Source: JBMONI01 sp049324575 (GTDB lineage Bacteria; Omnitrophota; Omnitrophia; Omnitrophales; Aquincolibacteriaceae). Taken from it: a stretch of 64,000 bases of DNA. This document shows positions 63,508 through 64,000 of this stretch, one piece after another. A model generated the notes under the pieces. It saw only the letters and a program-made list of their open reading frames with translations. It was not told the DNA's origin and made no database searches. Each line of letters opens with the position of its first letter. Within the stretch, counting starts at the first letter, position 1. The position numbers and the translations under genes were made by a program. Location of the stretch: NCBI GenBank assembly GCA_049324575.1, contig JBMONI010000016.1, forward strand, positions 214,385-278,384, given 5' to 3'.

Positions 63508-64000
63508 CTAGGATTTGAAATTATCGTCGACGCTGAGGTAGCGTTCGCCGGTATCGCAAACGATCGCGACGACCTTCTTGCCGGGCCCGAGTTCGCGGGC
63601 GATCTTGAAGGCCGCCCAGAAAATGGCTCCGGTCGAAACTCCCGATAGAATACCTTCTTTTTTGGCAAGTTCAAGCGCTACGTTCCAGGCGTCATGATCG
63701 TCGACCTGGACCACCTCATCAAGGATCAGCCGGTTGAGGACCTCGGGAACAAAACCCGCGCCGATCCCCTGGATGCGGTGTTTGCCGGGTTCTCCGCCGG
63801 AAAGGACCGGCGAGGACTTCGGCTCCACCGCAATGATTTTGATCTTGGGATTCCTTTTCTTGAAGATCTCCCCGCAACCGGTGACCGTCCCGCCGGTACC
63901 GACCCCCGCCACAAAGGCGTCGAATTTCCCGTCCAAGGCCTGCCATATCTCTTCCGCCGTGGTTTCCCGATGGACCTGGGGATTCGCCGGATTGGCGAAT
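63508..64000 (-). CDS. Cysteine synthase, C-terminal part (5' end beyond window)
   Basis: The open frame runs into the window edge: the first residues read FANPANPQVHRETTAEEIWQ, the middle of CysK/CysM, followed by DGKFDAFVAGVGTGGTVTGCG (PLP-phosphate loop) and IAVEPKSSPVLSGGEPGKH, then IVCDTGERYLSV near the end. Only 164 codons including the stop are visible; a start inside the window would be false. O-acetylserine or O-phosphoserine plus sulfide (or a thiocarboxylate carrier) gives cysteine. Which substrate this one uses cannot be told from the fragment, but the adjacent MoaD-like carrier makes a CysM/CysO-type route conceivable. Confidence 0.9.
   Translation of the reverse strand, partial: FANPANPQVHRETTAEEIWQALDGKFDAFVAGVGTGGTVTGCGEIFKKRNPKIKIIAVEPKSSPVLSGGEPGKHRIQGIGAGFVPEVLNRLILDEVVQVDDHDAWNVALELAKKEGILSGVSTGAIFWAAFKIARELGPGKKVVAIVCDTGERYLSVDDNFKS

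Noticed and set aside
63508..63936. Complete small gene starting at 63936
   Set aside because: The frame continues upstream to the window edge with clear cysteine synthase sequence, so the TTG at 63936 is an internal codon of a truncated gene.
1..64000. CRISPR array or restriction/defence island
   Set aside because: No regularly spaced direct repeats of 24-40 bp, no Cas, methylase or toxin-antitoxin motifs were seen on either strand.

Overview
The window is GC-rich bacterial DNA from a double-membraned organism: it encodes a C-terminal autotransporter barrel, an outer-membrane export barrel and lipopolysaccharide-type glycosyltransferases. Gene packing is extremely tight, with many ATGA or TGATG stop/start overlaps. 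The huge multidomain protein carrying a recurring RAEVR pentapeptide, together with long surface-glycan clusters, suggests Candidatus Omnitrophota (Omnitrophica/OP3) or a close relative. That placement is an inference from gene style; no rRNA or ribosomal protein is present to test it.

Region 1 (1-12,496, minus strand) is one probable operon for making and exporting an exopolysaccharide. In transcription order it encodes a GH8-like glycosidase, a hybrid histidine kinase, a lone receiver, a degenerate membrane GGDEF protein, a DUF2334 deacetylase-like protein, a PgaC/BcsA-type family 2 glycosyltransferase, a BcsB-like periplasmic protein, a TPR/beta-barrel exporter, UDP-GlcNAc 2-epimerase (wecB) and a truncated NAD-dependent epimerase. 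It mixes cellulose-type (BcsB, GH8) and PNAG-type (PgaC, deacetylase) parts.

Region 2 (12,681-18,150, plus strand) holds an autotransporter and two paralogous SGNH-hydrolase-like proteins. Region 3 (18,135-32,531, minus strand) is a nine-gene glycan decoration operon with a recognisable promoter: four glycosyltransferases or two-domain glycosyltransferases, a membrane GT-C-like protein, an SGNH hydrolase and three sulfotransferase genes, one of them a triple-domain fusion.

Region 4 (32,888-54,403, minus strand) is a single open frame of about 7,170 codons. It reads as a string of complete, normally stand-alone proteins: ChaN-like, B12/radical SAM, 2H-phosphoesterase-like, HAD, caspase-like, HD, histidine phosphatase, methyltransferase, FHA, an ABC-transporter membrane domain, GNAT, helix-turn-helix-like arrays and UPF0489. 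They are joined by 17 exact RAEVR pentapeptides plus several degenerate copies. One RAEVR-bounded segment (40,325-40,735) does not look like protein. On the opposite strand it carries a promoter, a tRNA-like gene, a second promoter and a short RNA ending in an intrinsic terminator.

Region 5 (54,580-64,000, minus strand) is sulfur and cofactor metabolism. An upstream operon runs cysteine synthase (partial), threonine synthase-like, MoaD-like sulfur carrier, NIL protein, bioB, fabG-like SDR. A second runs from a TATAAT promoter: cysD, cysN (with a degenerate CysC-like tail), fabF-like ketosynthase, bioF. CysDN supplies APS, the precursor of the PAPS that the sulfotransferases of region 3 would need, so regions 3 and 5 fit an organism that makes a sulfated surface glycan.
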